This document shows, one piece after another, positions 44,575 through 52,149 of a stretch of DNA of 64,000 nt. The notes beneath the pieces are model-generated. The model was not told where the DNA came from. It did not search any database and was given only the letters and a program-made list of their open reading frames with translations. Positions within the stretch are counted from its first letter, which is position 1, and each line of letters starts with the position of its first letter. The stretch covers positions 217,032 through 281,031 of the forward strand of contig NZ_MJAH01000015.1 of NCBI RefSeq assembly GCF_001746295.1, in the 5' to 3' direction. The position numbers and the translations under genes are program-made. The stretch is from Streptomyces sp. LUP47B (GTDB lineage: Bacteria; Actinomycetota; Actinomycetes; Streptomycetales; Streptomycetaceae).

Positions 44575-44605
44575 ACTCTGGGCCCTGCACAAGGTCGAGG
44601 GTCAA
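44575..44605 (-). promoter_or_regulatory. MerR-type promoter with 19-bp spacer
   Basis: On the minus strand TTGACC (44605-44600) and CAGAGT (44580-44575) are separated by 19 bp, the overlong spacer that MerR-family activators untwist. The spacer contains a short CCCT/AGGG dyad. It lies directly upstream of the MerR-clamp fusion gene. Confidence 0.6.
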
Positions 44606-44647
44606 CTCGGCTCGGGCACGTCAACAGGCTGGTGGGGCGCTGCTCGT

Positions 44648-45115
44648 TCAATCGCGGTGTGGGGTCCGCTTCCTGGACCAGGCGGTGGCGTCGGCTCCGT
44701 AGCGAGTCAGGAGCTGTGCGAACTGGGTCCGCTCCTCCGGTGACCAGGCTGCGGTGATCTCCAGGAACGCTTGTCGCTGTTCGGCGGCGAAGCGGTTGCG
44801 TTCGGCCTCACCGTGCTCGGTGAGTTCGAGCACGGTGCGGCGTCCGTCGGACTGGGATGCCGCCCGCCGCAGCAGACCGTCCGCTATGCAGGCGGCGACG
44901 GTCCTGCTGGCCACCGGCTGCGCGACGCCCATCTCGGCGGCAAGCCCGCCGACGGTCGTCTCGCCCGGAGCGTCGGCGATGACGTTGAGCACGAGGTTGC
45001 GGGAAAGGTCCTTGCTCGATGCCGGTACGCGTCGCCGCAGACGGGACAGCGCCGGGCCGATCTGATCCAGAGCCGGGTCGTCGGGGGGCTGCTCGGAGGA
45101 GGACGTGCTGCTCAT
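44648..45115 (-). CDS. MarR-family transcriptional regulator
   Basis: 155 residues. Winged HTH: LVLNVIADAPGETTVGGLAAEMGVAQPVASRTVAACIADGLLRRAASQSDGRRTVLELTEHG, the MarR pattern including the D-x-R-R wing. TAGACT lies 6 nt before the ATG (leaderless arrangement). It is divergent from the amidohydrolase gene. A partial inverted repeat in the shared promoter suggests it represses both genes, with a small-molecule ligand that may be the hydrolase substrate. Confidence 0.9.
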   Translation of the reverse strand: MSSTSSSEQPPDDPALDQIGPALSRLRRRVPASSKDLSRNLVLNVIADAPGETTVGGLAAEMGVAQPVASRTVAACIADGLLRRAASQSDGRRTVLELTEHGEAERNRFAAEQRQAFLEITAAWSPEERTQFAQLLTRYGADATAWSRKRTPHRD

Positions 45116-45143
45116 GTGCCGAGTCTAGGTCCGACCGGCACAT

Positions 45144-45183
45144 TTGCATACCGCTCGATAAGTGCATAGCGTTAGGTATGTAA
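45144..45183. promoter_or_regulatory. Candidate MarR operator in the amidohydrolase/marR promoter
   Basis: TTGCATACC (45144-45152) faces GGTATGTAA (45175-45183), an inverted pair with one mismatch and a 22-bp gap. TGCATA is also repeated directly at 45145 and 45163. The arms overlap the expected -35 of the MarR gene and a -10-like TATGTA (45177-45182) of the amidohydrolase gene. Confidence 0.5.
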
Positions 45184-45217
45184 ATCTTGGACGAGCCAGG
45201 AAATGAGGCGGATCGCC

Positions 45218-46432
45218 ATGGCGCTCACCGCGATCACCAACGCGCAGATCTTCGACGGGGAGAAGGCGGTCGGCGTGCGGACCGTGGTCATCGACGGCGG
45301 GAAGATCGCCCGCGTCGGTGGCGAGGCTCCCGAGGGCAGTGAGATCGTCGACGGCAGCGGCGCCACCCTGCTGCCGGGACTCATCGACGCTCACGTCCAC
45401 TCCGCCCCGGGCTCCCTGGCGCTCGCCCTGCGGTTCGGGGTGACGACCGAACTGGAGATGCAGGGGATGAACACCCGGGAGAACCGGGGGGCCATCACCG
45501 ACGACGACGCGCAGGCCGACGTGCGCTCCTCCGGCTTCGCCATCACACCGCCCCGTGGTCACCCGAGCGAGCTGATGCCCGAAGGGTTCCGGCCCAAGTG
45601 GGACCTTCCCCCGGTGATGCCCCTGATGCCGTTCTCCACCACACCCGAGGAGGCCGCCGCTTTCGTGCCGCAGCTCCTCGCCCGGGGCTCCGACTTCATC
45701 AAGTTCATGATCGACGACGGCAGCGTGGAGGGACATCCCGGGCTGCCCGTGCTCGACCAGGCCACCGTGCACGCCGGTGTCGCCGAAGCCAAGAAGTACG
45801 GCGCACTGACCGTTGCCCACGCGCTGACCGTGGAGGCCACCAGGACAGCCGCCGAGGCCGGCGTCGACGGCGTCACCCACGTGTTCATGGACCAGCCGCA
45901 CACCGCCGAGATCATCAGCCTGATCAAGGACTCGGGCATGTTCGTCATCCCCTGCGTCACTCTCAACGCTTCGATGATGGGGATCACCGGCGGCGAACTT
46001 GCCGACGACCCGCGGGTCGCCGCACGCCTCGACGCCGCCTGGGACCGGACCCTGCGCTCCAGCTACGACCGCTACCCGCAGGGCAAGCTCCACGACGTGT
46101 ACGACACCGTGCGCGCGCTGGATGCCGCCGGTGTCGACGTGCTGGCCGGCACCGACGCCTCCATACCCGAGACGTTCTTCGGGGGCCTGGCACACGGAGC
46201 GAGCCTGCACCAAGAACTGCAATACCTGGTGGCGGCCGGCCTCACACCCGAACGGGCCCTGCGCGCGGCCACGGCGACCACGGCCCGCCGCTTCCGCCTC
46301 AGCGACCGGGGCCGCATCGCCGAGGGCCTCCGCGCCGACCTCCTGCTGGTCGACGGCGATCCGACCAGCAACATCAGCGACACCCTCAACACCCGTGCCG
46401 TCTGGCGCCGCGGCACCCGCCTGGCGGCATGA
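45218..46432 (+). CDS. Metal-dependent amidohydrolase
   Basis: 404 residues. TIM-barrel amidohydrolase: LPGLIDAHVHSAPGSLAL (metal-binding HxH), a metal-bridging lysine candidate in GSDFIKFMIDDGS, histidines in ALTVAHALTVEATRTAAEAGVDGVTHVFMD, and the catalytic aspartate in VDVLAGTDAS. The C-terminal RIAEGLRADLLLVDGDPTSNI is the usual composite-domain return. It resembles prolidase/imidazolonepropionase-like hydrolases of unknown substrate. ATG 45218 is preferred (GAGG 9 nt upstream); ATG 45203 is in frame. Divergent MarR regulator. Confidence 0.85.
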   Translation: MALTAITNAQIFDGEKAVGVRTVVIDGGKIARVGGEAPEGSEIVDGSGATLLPGLIDAHVHSAPGSLALALRFGVTTELEMQGMNTRENRGAITDDDAQADVRSSGFAITPPRGHPSELMPEGFRPKWDLPPVMPLMPFSTTPEEAAAFVPQLLARGSDFIKFMIDDGSVEGHPGLPVLDQATVHAGVAEAKKYGALTVAHALTVEATRTAAEAGVDGVTHVFMDQPHTAEIISLIKDSGMFVIPCVTLNASMMGITGGELADDPRVAARLDAAWDRTLRSSYDRYPQGKLHDVYDTVRALDAAGVDVLAGTDASIPETFFGGLAHGASLHQELQYLVAAGLTPERALRAATATTARRFRLSDRGRIAEGLRADLLLVDGDPTSNISDTLNTRAVWRRGTRLAA

Positions 46433-46439
46433 CCGCGGT

Positions 46440-46459
46440 CCCTCCCCTTCGAGGGAGGG
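46440..46459 (+). terminator. Short hairpin after the amidohydrolase gene
   Basis: CCCTCCC (46440-46446) pairs with GGGAGGG (46453-46459), loop CTTCGA, 8 bp after the stop. Confidence 0.6.
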
Positions 46460-46511
46460 GCTGAAGGAGTCGTCGCTGGACCCTTCGGAGTCCCGGGACG
46501 AAGGAACTCTG

Positions 46512-46726
46512 ATGAACTGGCGAAAGTCCACCTACTCAGGCGGCGGTGAGGGCAATATCTGCGTCGAGATCGCGGAGGCGGGTCCCCGAATAGCCGTCCG
46601 CGACCCAAGGCCCCGGCCCGAGCCACCCTCTCCTTCCCCACCCTCTCCTTCCCCACCCCCGCCTTCACCGCCCTCATCGACCACCTGAAAGAACACCCCT
46701 GGTCAGAAGGCCGCCTCCCGGGCTAG
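46512..46726 (+). pseudogene. Frameshifted DUF397 gene
   Basis: ATG 46512, with AAGGA upstream, starts a typical DUF397 protein: MNWRKSTYSGGGEGNICVEI followed by AEAGPRIAVRD. The frame then turns into proline/serine nonsense ending at 46688. In the +1 frame, just after the RD codons, the expected family ending appears: KAPARATLSFPT, then PAFTALIDHLKEHPWSEGRLPG and a TAG at 46724-46726. One base is missing near 46600-46610 (GACCCAAGG where GACnCCAAGG would keep the frame). A 15-bp tandem duplication (ACCCTCTCCTTCCCC twice, 46624-46653 approx.) lies just downstream. DUF397 proteins normally pair with an XRE-type regulator, absent here. A sequencing error is the alternative. Confidence 0.75.
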
Positions 46727-46735
46727 CGTCCCCGT

Positions 46736-47941
46736 ATGACCGCCTTCGATCCCTGGGACCCGGCGTTTCTCGCCGACCCCTACCCCGCCTACGCCGAGCT
46801 CCGCGCCCACGGCCGTGTGCAGTACTACGAGCCCACGAACCAGTGGCTCGTCCCGCACCACGCGGACGTCTCCGCGCTGCTCAGGGACCGCAGGCTCGGG
46901 CGGACCTATCAGCACCGGTTCACGCACGAGGACTTCGGGCGTACGGCACCGCCGGCGGAACACGAGCCCTTCCACACGCTCAACGATCACGGGATGCTCG
47001 ACCTGGAGCCCCCGGACCACACCCGGATCCGGCGCCTGGTGTCGAAGGCGTTCACGCCGCGTACGGTCGAGCAGCTGAGGCCGTACGTGACCAAGCTGGC
47101 CGGTGAGCTGGTGGACCGGCTCGTCGCGGAGGGCGGCGGTGATCTGCTCACCGATGTCGCCGAGCCGCTTCCCGTCGCGGTGATCGCCGAGATGCTGGGG
47201 ATCCCCGAGTCCGACCGGGCGCCGCTCAGGCCCTGGTCGGCGGACATCTGCGGGATGTACGAGCTGAACCCTCCGGAGGACGTGGCGGAGAGGGCCGTAC
47301 GGGCGTCGGTCGAGTTCTCCGAGTACCTGCGGGAGCTGATCGCCGAGCGGCGCAAGAACCCCGGGGACGACCTCATCTCGGGGCTCATCGCCGCCCACGA
47401 CGAGGGTGACCGGCTCACCGAGCAAGAGATGATCTCCACCTGCGTCCTGCTGCTCAACGCGGGCCACGAGGCCACCGTCAACGCCACGGTCAACGGCTGG
47501 TACGCCCTGTTCCGGAACCCGGAGCAGCTGGCCGCGCTGCGCACGGATCACTCCCTCGCCCCCCGGGCCGTCGAGGAGCTCATGCGCTACGACACCCCCC
47601 TCCAGCTCTTCGAACGCTGGGTCCTGGACGAGATCGAGGTCGACGGGACGACGATCCCGAGGGGTGCCGAGATCGCCCTGCTCTTCGGCTCCGCCAACCA
47701 CGACCCGGCCACTTTCCCGAACCCCGAGCGCCTCGACCTCACCCGCGCCGACAACCCGCACATCTCCTTCAGCGCCGGCATCCACTACTGCATCGGCGCC
47801 CCCCTGGCCCGTATCGAGCTGGCCGCCTCCATGACGGCCCTGCTGGAGAAGGCCCCGACGCTGACCCTGGCGGCGGAGCCGCAGCGCAAGCCGAACTTCG
47901 TGATCCGGGGACTGGAGGGTCTGCGCGTCCACACCGCTTGA
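46736..47941 (+). CDS. Cytochrome P450
   Basis: 401 residues. I-helix oxygen-binding motif LLNAGHEATVNATVN, K-helix ExxR in EELMRYDTPLQ, and the haem-binding loop FSAGIHYCIGAPLARIELA with the proximal cysteine. A soluble bacterial class I P450 that would need ferredoxin and reductase from elsewhere; none is adjacent. TAGCGT lies 6 nt before the ATG, overlapping the stop codon of the DUF397 remnant. The substrate is unknown; no biosynthetic cluster genes surround it. Confidence 0.95.
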   Translation: MTAFDPWDPAFLADPYPAYAELRAHGRVQYYEPTNQWLVPHHADVSALLRDRRLGRTYQHRFTHEDFGRTAPPAEHEPFHTLNDHGMLDLEPPDHTRIRRLVSKAFTPRTVEQLRPYVTKLAGELVDRLVAEGGGDLLTDVAEPLPVAVIAEMLGIPESDRAPLRPWSADICGMYELNPPEDVAERAVRASVEFSEYLRELIAERRKNPGDDLISGLIAAHDEGDRLTEQEMISTCVLLLNAGHEATVNATVNGWYALFRNPEQLAALRTDHSLAPRAVEELMRYDTPLQLFERWVLDEIEVDGTTIPRGAEIALLFGSANHDPATFPNPERLDLTRADNPHISFSAGIHYCIGAPLARIELAASMTALLEKAPTLTLAAEPQRKPNFVIRGLEGLRVHTA

Positions 47942-48093
47942 ACACGGCTGACCGGCTGACGCAACAGCCGTTACTCAGAACGCAGTTGAGTACGCGTGCT
48001 CATACCCGGCGCTCGCCGCGCGGCCAGTATTGGAACCACGGCGCCGACGAGAGCGCCGGTGGGATCCAACTGAGTGTGTCGGGAGAATTTCTC

Positions 48094-48546
48094 ATGTCGC
48101 GTCGTATCGTCGTGTCCGTCGCTGCCGGTGTCGTCGTCCTCGGAGGTGCCGGTGCCTTCGCCCTCGCCTACGCCGGGGACCAGTCGCCGGCGCTGGCGCA
48201 CAGCACGGCTCGCTACACCGCTCCCGCCGCCGACCGCGACGGTTCGTTGACCTTCACCACCGACGTCACGGCGTCCTCCGACGTCAAGAGCGTGAAGGTG
48301 CTGGCCTGGCCGGCGAACTCGTCCTTCGCGAAGAAGGGGCTGACGGCCAAGGACATGGCCGGTGTCGAGTCCGCCGTCTGCAAGTCCTCGGGCGGGGACG
48401 TCGAGCGGTGCACCTACAAGGTGGCCGTCACCCGCGCCGACGCCGAAGGCTCCCCGAAGGGCCAGTGGCACGTGGCCGTCCTGGTCACCGCCAAGGACGG
48501 CGACACGACCCTGGACACCAAGGCCGCCGACTTCACGGTCGCCTGA
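48094..48546 (+). CDS. Secreted DUF5707-like protein
   Basis: 150 residues. Signal peptide MSRRIVVSVAAGVVVLGGAGAFALAYA, then a single beta-sandwich-like domain: ARYTAPAADRDGSLTFTTDVTASSDVKSVKVLAWPANSSF, VESAVCKSSGGDVERCTYKVAVTRADAEG and GQWHVAVLVTAKDGDTTL. Two cysteines could form one disulfide. This matches my recollection of DUF5707, a streptomycete secreted family of unknown role. ATG 48094 has GGGAGAA 8 nt upstream. Confidence 0.75.
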   Translation: MSRRIVVSVAAGVVVLGGAGAFALAYAGDQSPALAHSTARYTAPAADRDGSLTFTTDVTASSDVKSVKVLAWPANSSFAKKGLTAKDMAGVESAVCKSSGGDVERCTYKVAVTRADAEGSPKGQWHVAVLVTAKDGDTTLDTKAADFTVA

Positions 48547-48565
48547 GCCGAACGTAGACATCATC

Positions 48566-48793
48566 GTGGCGAACGAGCCGTGGCGGATGTCGGTGGACGG
48601 CGAGGAGTTCGAGGTCAGCCGGCCGGACGGCAGACCGGGAACCTACAACTTCACATGGCTGACCGGGCCCAACCCCGGATACGGGTTCGGGTTCAGCACC
48701 CACCCACCGGTGCCCGCCGACAGGGAACAACTGGAAGAGGCCGTGCGGGACTTCCTCGCGCAGGTGGACCCCGACACCGGCCACATCGAGTGA
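48566..48793 (+). CDS. Small conserved hypothetical protein
   Basis: 75 residues: WRMSVDGEEFEVSRPDGRPGTYNFTWLTGPNPGYGFGF, then REQLEEAVRDFLAQVDPDTGHIE. The pattern WLxGPNPGYGF and the end DFLAQVDPxTGxIE are familiar from small actinobacterial proteins of unknown function. GTG 48566 is preferred by homology to memory; ATG 48587 is in frame. It starts 19 bp after the previous stop and may be cotranscribed. Confidence 0.65.
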   Translation: MANEPWRMSVDGEEFEVSRPDGRPGTYNFTWLTGPNPGYGFGFSTHPPVPADREQLEEAVRDFLAQVDPDTGHIE

Positions 48794-48834
48794 TCACCGG
48801 TACCGGGTCGCAGCCGCACCGCTCGCCGAGGCCA

Positions 48835-49092
48835 TCAGTCCTCCCTCGGCCGTCGCCGGCCCGTCAGCCGCACCAGCAGGGTGAGGACCAGGAGCGGCAG
48901 GAAGGCTCCGCCCAGCACCACCAACGGCAGCTCCGTCAGCAGGACCGAGAGATCCATGCCCTCGTTCTCGAAGCCGCCGCCCAGGTGGCGCCGGGTGCGG
49001 GGCATGGACAGCCACAGCAGCGGGGCCGCGGTCGCCCCCGCCGCCGACAGCGCGCAGCCCCCGCAGGTCACTCCATCCATATGCCGTTTCAT
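48835..49092 (-). CDS. Putative small two-helix membrane protein
   Basis: Up to 85 residues: MKRHMDGVTCGGCALSAAG with a weak first helix (ATAAPLLWLSM), then a strong second helix (LLTELPLVVLGGAFLPLLVLTLLVRL) and a basic end GRRRPRED. No clear Shine-Dalgarno precedes ATG 49092. An internal ATG at 48957 with GAGGGC upstream would give a 40-residue single-helix protein. It follows the ABC permease gene on the same strand, 32 bp downstream, and could be a small accessory subunit. Weakly supported. Confidence 0.35.
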   Translation of the reverse strand: MKRHMDGVTCGGCALSAAGATAAPLLWLSMPRTRRHLGGGFENEGMDLSVLLTELPLVVLGGAFLPLLVLTLLVRLTGRRRPRED

Positions 49093-49124
49093 GACTGGAG
49101 GGACGAGCGTCGCCCGGCCGCGGT

Positions 49125-50693
49125 TCAGGTCGTCAGGTCCCGGCGCCGCAATGCCGCCAGGCCCCCGGCCACCAGTACCGCCGCGAGCGCGAGCAGTACC
49201 AGTACCGGCCCCCACTCCATGTCCCCGCCCGGCAGCTTCGGCAGGTGGCCGAAGGGGGACAGGTCCAGGACCGTCCGCGGGACGTCGAGGGCCGGGCCGA
49301 CCCAGCCGATCAGCAGCACCGCCCCGGCGACTCCCCAGGCCAGCGGAGCGACGCGCGGGGCCAGGCCGTACAGCAGGACCGCCAGTCCGCCGACCACCCA
49401 CACCGCGGCCACCTGCACCAGGCACGCGCCCACAACGGGGCCGACCTCCTTGCCGTAGCCCACGGCGAAGCCGAGACCCGCGAGCAGCATGATGAGCGCC
49501 GAGCCTCCGAAGGCGATCACCAGGTGGCCCGAGGCCCACCGCAGGCGGCCCACCGCGTTCGCCAGCACCGGTTCCGCCCGCATCGACGTCTCCTCACCGT
49601 GCAGCCGCAGCACCGACGCGACGACGTACAGCGCGGCCACCAGCCCCAGCATCCCGGTCATCGAGGCGAGGAAGGCGTCCGTGATCCCGGAGTGTCCGCC
49701 CATCCGCTCGAAGATCTCGCGGGCCTTCTCGTTGTCGCCCACCAGATCGGCCACGCCGTCCGTCAGGCCGCCGTAGACCACCCCGGCCAGGAAGAACCCG
49801 ACCGACCAGCCGAGCACGCTGCCCCGCTGGAGCCGCCAGGCCAACGCCCCTGCCGTGCCCAGGCGGCCGACCGAAGGTCCCGGGCGCGTCGGCACGAAGC
49901 TCATGCCCACGTCCCTGCGGCCCGCGAGGACGTAGGCCAGTGCCCCCTGGCCCGCGATCGCCGCCGCGAACAGCAGCAGCACCCACCAGCGTTCGCCCGC
50001 GAAGGGGCGCAACTGCGACAGCCAACCGAGCGGCGACAGCCAGGTCAGAACGGACGACCCGTCGGTGGAGGCCGCGTCCCCCGACGCCCGCAGCACGAAG
50101 GCCACGCCCAGCACTCCCGCCGTCAGGCCCCGGGCCAGCCGCGCGCTCTCCGTCAGCTGCGCGATGATCGCGGCCATCGTGGCGAAGAGCATGCCCACGG
50201 CGGCGAGCCCCAGGCCGAACGCCAGCGCGCCCATCACTCCCTGGTCCGCCAGACCCGCCGTCACCAGCAGGGCCGGCACACCGCTCGCCACCCCCGCCGC
50301 CAGCAGCGCCGCCGTCAGCGAGGCCCGTCGGCCCACCACGCCCGAGGAGAGCAACTCCTGCCGCCCGCTCTCCTCCTCGTCACGGGTGTGGCGTACGACG
50401 ACCAGGAGACCGGTGACGGCGGCGAGCGCCCCCGCGTAGACGCCGACGCGCCAGGCGGTGAGGGCGCCGAGGGAGTCGTCGAAGACGGGGCCGATCAGTG
50501 CGCGGAAGGACGAGTTGGTGGCCACCTGGCGCAGCAGGTCGGCGCGCTCCGCCTCGGTGCCGTACATGCCCTTGAGGGTGTTCGGCATGGACAGGACCAT
50601 CAGGGTGTTCACCGCCACCCACGCCGGGATCATCAGCCGGTCGCGGCGCAGGTTGAAGCGGAGCAGGACGCCCGTGCCCACCAGGGAGGTCAT
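49125..50693 (-). CDS. ABC-2 type exporter permease
   Basis: 522 residues with about twelve transmembrane helices in two similar halves. The start is VLLRFNLRRDRLMIPAWVAVNTLMVL, and there is a long loop after VRHTRDEEESGRQELLSSGVVGR. This is the actinobacterial multidrug/polyketide exporter permease type, which is longer than single-half ABC-2 permeases. ATG 50693 overlaps the ATPase stop as ATGA. The substrate is unknown. Confidence 0.88.
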   Translation of the reverse strand: MTSLVGTGVLLRFNLRRDRLMIPAWVAVNTLMVLSMPNTLKGMYGTEAERADLLRQVATNSSFRALIGPVFDDSLGALTAWRVGVYAGALAAVTGLLVVVRHTRDEEESGRQELLSSGVVGRRASLTAALLAAGVASGVPALLVTAGLADQGVMGALAFGLGLAAVGMLFATMAAIIAQLTESARLARGLTAGVLGVAFVLRASGDAASTDGSSVLTWLSPLGWLSQLRPFAGERWWVLLLFAAAIAGQGALAYVLAGRRDVGMSFVPTRPGPSVGRLGTAGALAWRLQRGSVLGWSVGFFLAGVVYGGLTDGVADLVGDNEKAREIFERMGGHSGITDAFLASMTGMLGLVAALYVVASVLRLHGEETSMRAEPVLANAVGRLRWASGHLVIAFGGSALIMLLAGLGFAVGYGKEVGPVVGACLVQVAAVWVVGGLAVLLYGLAPRVAPLAWGVAGAVLLIGWVGPALDVPRTVLDLSPFGHLPKLPGGDMEWGPVLVLLALAAVLVAGGLAALRRRDLTT

Positions 50694-51586
50694 GACGTCG
50701 CCTCCTCGTTCTGGTAGTGCCGCAGGAACAGTTCCTCCAGCGTCGGCGGCGTCGACGTCAGCGAGCGCACCCCCGACTCGCTCAACTGCCGTAGCACCGC
50801 GTCGAGTCCGTCCGTGTCCACCTGCAGCCGGACCCGACGGCCCTGGACGTCGAGGTCGTGGACGCCCGGCAGATGTGCCAAACCGTTGGGGGTGCCCGCG
50901 AGTTCGGCCGTGACGCTGGTGCGGGTCAGGTGGCGCAGGTCGGCGAGGGAGCCCGTCTCGACCGTGCGGCCGCGCCGGATGATGCTCACCCGGTCGCACA
51001 ACTCCTCGACCTCGCTGAGGATGTGGGACGACAGCAGGACCGTACGGCCGCGGTCCCGCTCCTCCTCGACACAGCGCTGGAAGACCTCCTCCATCAGCGG
51101 ATCCAGACCTGATGTCGGCTCGTCCAGGATCAGCAGGTCCACGTCCGAGGCGAACGCGGCGACCAGGGCGACCTTCTGGCGGTTGCCCTTCGAGTAGGTG
51201 CGGCCCTTTTTGGTGGGGTCCAGCTCGAAGCGTTCGATCAGCTCGGCTCGCCTGTCGAGATCGAGGCCGCCGCGCAGACGGCCGTAGAGGTCGATGACCT
51301 CGCCGCCGGAGAGATTGCGCCACAGCGTCACGTCCCCCGGGACGTAGGCGATCCGGCGGTGCACCTCGACCGCGTCGGCCCACGGGTCGCGGCCGAGTAC
51401 CTGCGCGGCGCCTGAGTCGGCGCGCAGCAGGCCGAGCAGGACGCGGATGGTGGTGGACTTCCCGGCGCCGTTGGGGCCGAGGAAGCCGTGCACCTCGCCG
51501 GTGGTCACCTCCAGGTCGAGCCCGTCGAGGGCCGGGGCGCCGCCGAACGACTTGTGGAGACCGGAGACGGTGATTGCCTTCGTCAT
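50690..51586 (-). CDS. ABC exporter ATP-binding protein
   Basis: 298 residues. Walker A GPNGAGKSTTIRVLLGLL, Q-loop region RIAYVPGD, signature-like YSKGNRQKVALVAAF (this SKGNRQK form is usual in drug-exporter ATPases), Walker B LLILDEPTSGLDP and H-loop LLSSHIL. A C-terminal ~80-residue extension follows. TACGTT lies 7 nt before the ATG (leaderless arrangement) and overlaps the left arm of a dyad in the shared promoter with the divergent regulator gene. Powers the permease encoded immediately downstream. Confidence 0.94.
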   Translation of the reverse strand: MTKAITVSGLHKSFGGAPALDGLDLEVTTGEVHGFLGPNGAGKSTTIRVLLGLLRADSGAAQVLGRDPWADAVEVHRRIAYVPGDVTLWRNLSGGEVIDLYGRLRGGLDLDRRAELIERFELDPTKKGRTYSKGNRQKVALVAAFASDVDLLILDEPTSGLDPLMEEVFQRCVEEERDRGRTVLLSSHILSEVEELCDRVSIIRRGRTVETGSLADLRHLTRTSVTAELAGTPNGLAHLPGVHDLDVQGRRVRLQVDTDGLDAVLRQLSESGVRSLTSTPPTLEELFLRHYQNEEATS

Positions 51587-51597
51587 GCTTCGGAACG

Positions 51598-51636
51598 TAC
51601 GCTTCTTTCAGAAATTTGTGAAGTTAAGGAAGCGTA
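51598..51636. promoter_or_regulatory. Nested dyad operator between exporter and regulator genes
   Basis: TACGCTTC (51598-51605) and GAAGCGTA (51629-51636) are perfect inverted repeats 23 bp apart. Inside them TTCA (51607-51610) faces TGAA (51619-51622). The left arm overlaps the exporter -10 (TACGTT on the minus strand), so binding of the divergent MarR-like regulator would block the exporter operon. Confidence 0.65.
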
Positions 51637-51660
51637 TGAAGTCCCGTTAGGGTGGTGACC

Positions 51661-52149
51661 ATGACGGATGCGGTGGAGCGGGACCCGGAGGCGGTCTCAC
51701 GGTTCGTGGAGCGGTTCGCGGCGCAGCTCGTCGAGGCGGGGCTGCCGCGTATGCCGGCCCGGGTCTTCTCGGCGCTGCTCGCATCCGACAGCGGTGCTCT
51801 GACCTCCGCCGAACTGGGCGAGCGGCTCCAGGTCAGCCCGGCGGCCGTCTCGGGGGCGGTGCGCTACCTGGCGCAGGTGCACATGCTGTCGCGCGAGCGG
51901 GAGCCCGGCTCGCGGCGGGAGCGGTACCGGGTCCACTCCGACCAGTGGTACCAGGCGCTCACCAACCGCGAGGCGATCATCAAACGCTGGGAGGACGCCC
52001 TGCGCGAGGGAGTGGCCAGCCTGGGCGCCGGGACGCCGGCGGGACACAGGCTGGCCGAGACCCTCGCGTTCTTCGAGTTCATCGAGAAGGACGTGGCGGA
52101 GATGATGGAACGCTGGAAGTCCCACCGTGCCAGGCTCTTCGGGGCCTAG
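51661..52149 (+). CDS. MarR/GbsR-like transcriptional regulator
   Basis: 162 residues. Winged HTH: MPARVFSALLASDSGALTSAELGERLQVSPAAVSGAVRYLAQVHMLSREREPGSRRERYRV, with a helical C terminus (WEDALREGVASLGA, AETLAFFEFIEKDVAEMMERW) typical of GbsR-like dimers. TAGGGT lies 7 nt before ATG 51661 (leaderless arrangement). It is divergent from the ABC exporter, which is probably its target. Its stop overlaps the convergent permease gene by 4 bp. Confidence 0.88.
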   Translation: MTDAVERDPEAVSRFVERFAAQLVEAGLPRMPARVFSALLASDSGALTSAELGERLQVSPAAVSGAVRYLAQVHMLSREREPGSRRERYRVHSDQWYQALTNREAIIKRWEDALREGVASLGAGTPAGHRLAETLAFFEFIEKDVAEMMERWKSHRARLFGA

